From positions 1 to 7,445 of the forward strand of contig DAOWNY010000087.1 of assembly GCA_030642325.1 (NCBI GenBank): 7,445 bases of DNA, given 5' to 3'. Origin of the DNA: Deltaproteobacteria bacterium. Its GTDB lineage: Bacteria > Desulfobacterota > DAOWNY01. Below the pieces are notes generated by a model, which worked only from the letters and a program-made list of their open reading frames with translations, had not been told where the DNA came from and did not search any database. Position numbers and translations under genes: made by a program. Every line of letters begins with the position of its first letter. The first letter of the stretch is position 1. Of the stretch, positions 6,118 to 7,445 are shown one piece after another.

Positions 6118-7445
6118 ATGAAAAATAAAATATGCTATTTCAGCACCAACCGAAACCTCGATAATATTGAAGGGATTATCCCTTTCAGGGGTTATGTGTC
6201 CTTCAAAGATGCCCTTCTTACGGGGCAGGCTTCGGACGGGGGGCTTTTTATGCCCAGCTATATCCCAAAAATTTCCCATTCCGCCATTGCCGCACTTAAG
6301 GGTAGACCATACTTTGAATCGGCGATTTTAGTCGCCGAATCCTTTCTTGCCGATGAGATAGATCAGGAAATGCTGAAAAAAATTGTGGAAGATTCCTATA
6401 ATTTTCCCGTTCCCCTGGAAAAGGTGTATGACCGTAAATACCTTATGAGACTTGATCAAGGGCCCACCGCATCCTTCAAGGATTTTGCCGCCAGAATGAT
6501 GGCTCGACTGATGAGCCACTTCCGGGATAAGGGAAAAATTTTGAATATCCTGGTTGCCACTTCAGGGGATACGGGAAGTGCTGTTGGTGAAGCATTCAAG
6601 GGTGTGGAAGGAATTGATGTTAACATCCTTTACCCGGGAAAAGAGGTAAGCGGTAGACAAAAAAAACAGCTTGATACCATCGGGAATAATGTGAAGGCCA
6701 TCTCAATCGACGGGAAATTCGACGATTGTCAAAATCTTGTCAAAGAGGCCTTTTCCGATTCATCCCTCGATTATCTTAACTTTACCTCGGCAAATTCCAT
6801 CAATTTCGGGAGGATCCTTCCCCAGATAGTCTATTACATCTATGCCTATGCCCAGCTGTGCCGAAGCGGGGAGGATGTCGTCTTCTGTGTGCCCTCCGGT
6901 AACTTCGGAAATGCATTGGGCTGCGAATATGCAAGACGAATGGGATTGCCGGTAAAAAGACTGGTCATGCCCACCAACGAAAATGACGAATTCCCGGATT
7001 ACTTAAAAACCGGGATTTACCATAAGATATCACCATCAAGGGCCTGCCTCTCCAACGCCATGAATGTCGGTCATCCAAGTAATCTGGCCCGGTTTTTTTG
7101 TTTATACGGCGGCACAGTTGACCGAACCGGTAAGGTTCATACTTACCCGGACATTGAAAAGATGAGAAAAAATATTTTTTCGGTGGGCATATCCGACGAG
7201 GCCACCAAAGAGTGCATTAAAAAAACTTACGATACTTACGGGGTCATCCTGGAGCCCCACGGTGCAGCAGGATGGCGGGGGCTGGAACTATTCCTTGAAG
7301 ACCAGGGTGACTTCCCTTTTTGCATATCGCTGGAAACCGCCCACCCTGCTAAATTTCCCGATGAAATCATTGAACTGCTCGGCATTGTTCCCCAAATGCC
7401 GGAAAGTTTGAAGGGGATTGATGAAAAGCTTGGGTTCCCCGTTGA
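6118..7445 (+). CDS. thrC: Threonine synthase, 3' end cut by window
   Basis: At least 442 codons with no stop before the window end; only a short C-terminus is likely missing. Threonine synthase converts O-phospho-L-homoserine to L-threonine and phosphate using pyridoxal phosphate. Evidence: the typical N-terminus YFSTNR (7-12), VSFKDALLTG (27-36) and DGGLFMP (40-46); the PLP-lysine segment PTASFKDFAARM with K121; the phosphate-binding loop ATSGDTGSAV (147-156); SANSINFGRILPQ (224-236); VPSGNFGNALG (258-268); and EPHGAAGW (379-386) with ETAHPAKFP (406-414). This is the longer enterobacterial/yeast-like subgroup. The frame starts 23 nt after rsmA and has no clear Shine-Dalgarno, only an A/T-rich leader. 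No other in-frame start is better, because the N-terminal family motif begins within ten residues of this ATG. It is probably cotranscribed with mltA and rsmA. Confidence 0.95.
   Translation, partial: MKNKICYFSTNRNLDNIEGIIPFRGYVSFKDALLTGQASDGGLFMPSYIPKISHSAIAALKGRPYFESAILVAESFLADEIDQEMLKKIVEDSYNFPVPLEKVYDRKYLMRLDQGPTASFKDFAARMMARLMSHFRDKGKILNILVATSGDTGSAVGEAFKGVEGIDVNILYPGKEVSGRQKKQLDTIGNNVKAISIDGKFDDCQNLVKEAFSDSSLDYLNFTSANSINFGRILPQIVYYIYAYAQLCRSGEDVVFCVPSGNFGNALGCEYARRMGLPVKRLVMPTNENDEFPDYLKTGIYHKISPSRACLSNAMNVGHPSNLARFFCLYGGTVDRTGKVHTYPDIEKMRKNIFSVGISDEATKECIKKTYDTYGVILEPHGAAGWRGLELFLEDQGDFPFCISLETAHPAKFPDEIIELLGIVPQMPESLKGIDEKLGFPV

Overview
The window reads as a stretch of chromosome from a Gram-negative bacterium with a moderate G+C content. 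The evidence is a lipoprotein-type murein transglycosylase (MltA), a secreted nuclease with a Sec signal peptide, and bacterial housekeeping genes in tight order. The combination of tsaD, mltA, rsmA and thrC, plus an N-acyl amino acid synthase-like protein, fits a deltaproteobacterial (Desulfobacterota) relative best. That assignment is an inference from general knowledge and was not tested by any search.

Layout. (1) Positions 9-677, minus strand: a 222-aa GNAT-fold acyltransferase resembling FeeM (N-acyl amino acid synthase) and LuxI, with a strong Shine-Dalgarno. (2) Positions about 691-1620: roughly 0.9 kb, visibly AT-rich, with no convincing gene. It holds an 11-bp perfect inverted repeat and a small GAACC-type repeat tract. 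(3) Positions 1621-1695, plus strand: tRNA-Ala with anticodon CGC, the G3:U70 alanine identity pair and an encoded CCA. A 14-bp palindrome follows it. (4) Positions 1856-3803, plus strand: tsaD, a secreted single-HKD phospholipase D-type nuclease and a small unrecognised protein, closely packed. (5) Positions 3804-3986: a short gap with a 16-bp dyad just before the next gene. (6) Positions 3987-7445, plus strand: mltA, rsmA and thrC, the last running off the window end.

How the genes relate. TsaD (t6A37 on tRNA) and RsmA (dimethyladenosines in 16S rRNA) are conserved RNA-modification enzymes. MltA remodels peptidoglycan at the outer membrane and the HKD nuclease is predicted to be exported. 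ThrC makes threonine, a substrate of the t6A pathway, though this link may be accidental. ATGA stop/start overlaps (tsaD/nuclease and mltA/rsmA) point to translational coupling in two blocks, with a possible internal promoter before mltA. I see no CRISPR array, insertion sequence, phage gene or classical defence system. The least explained items are the FeeM-like enzyme, the exported nuclease beside tsaD, the small unknown protein, and the inverted repeats in the non-coding stretches.
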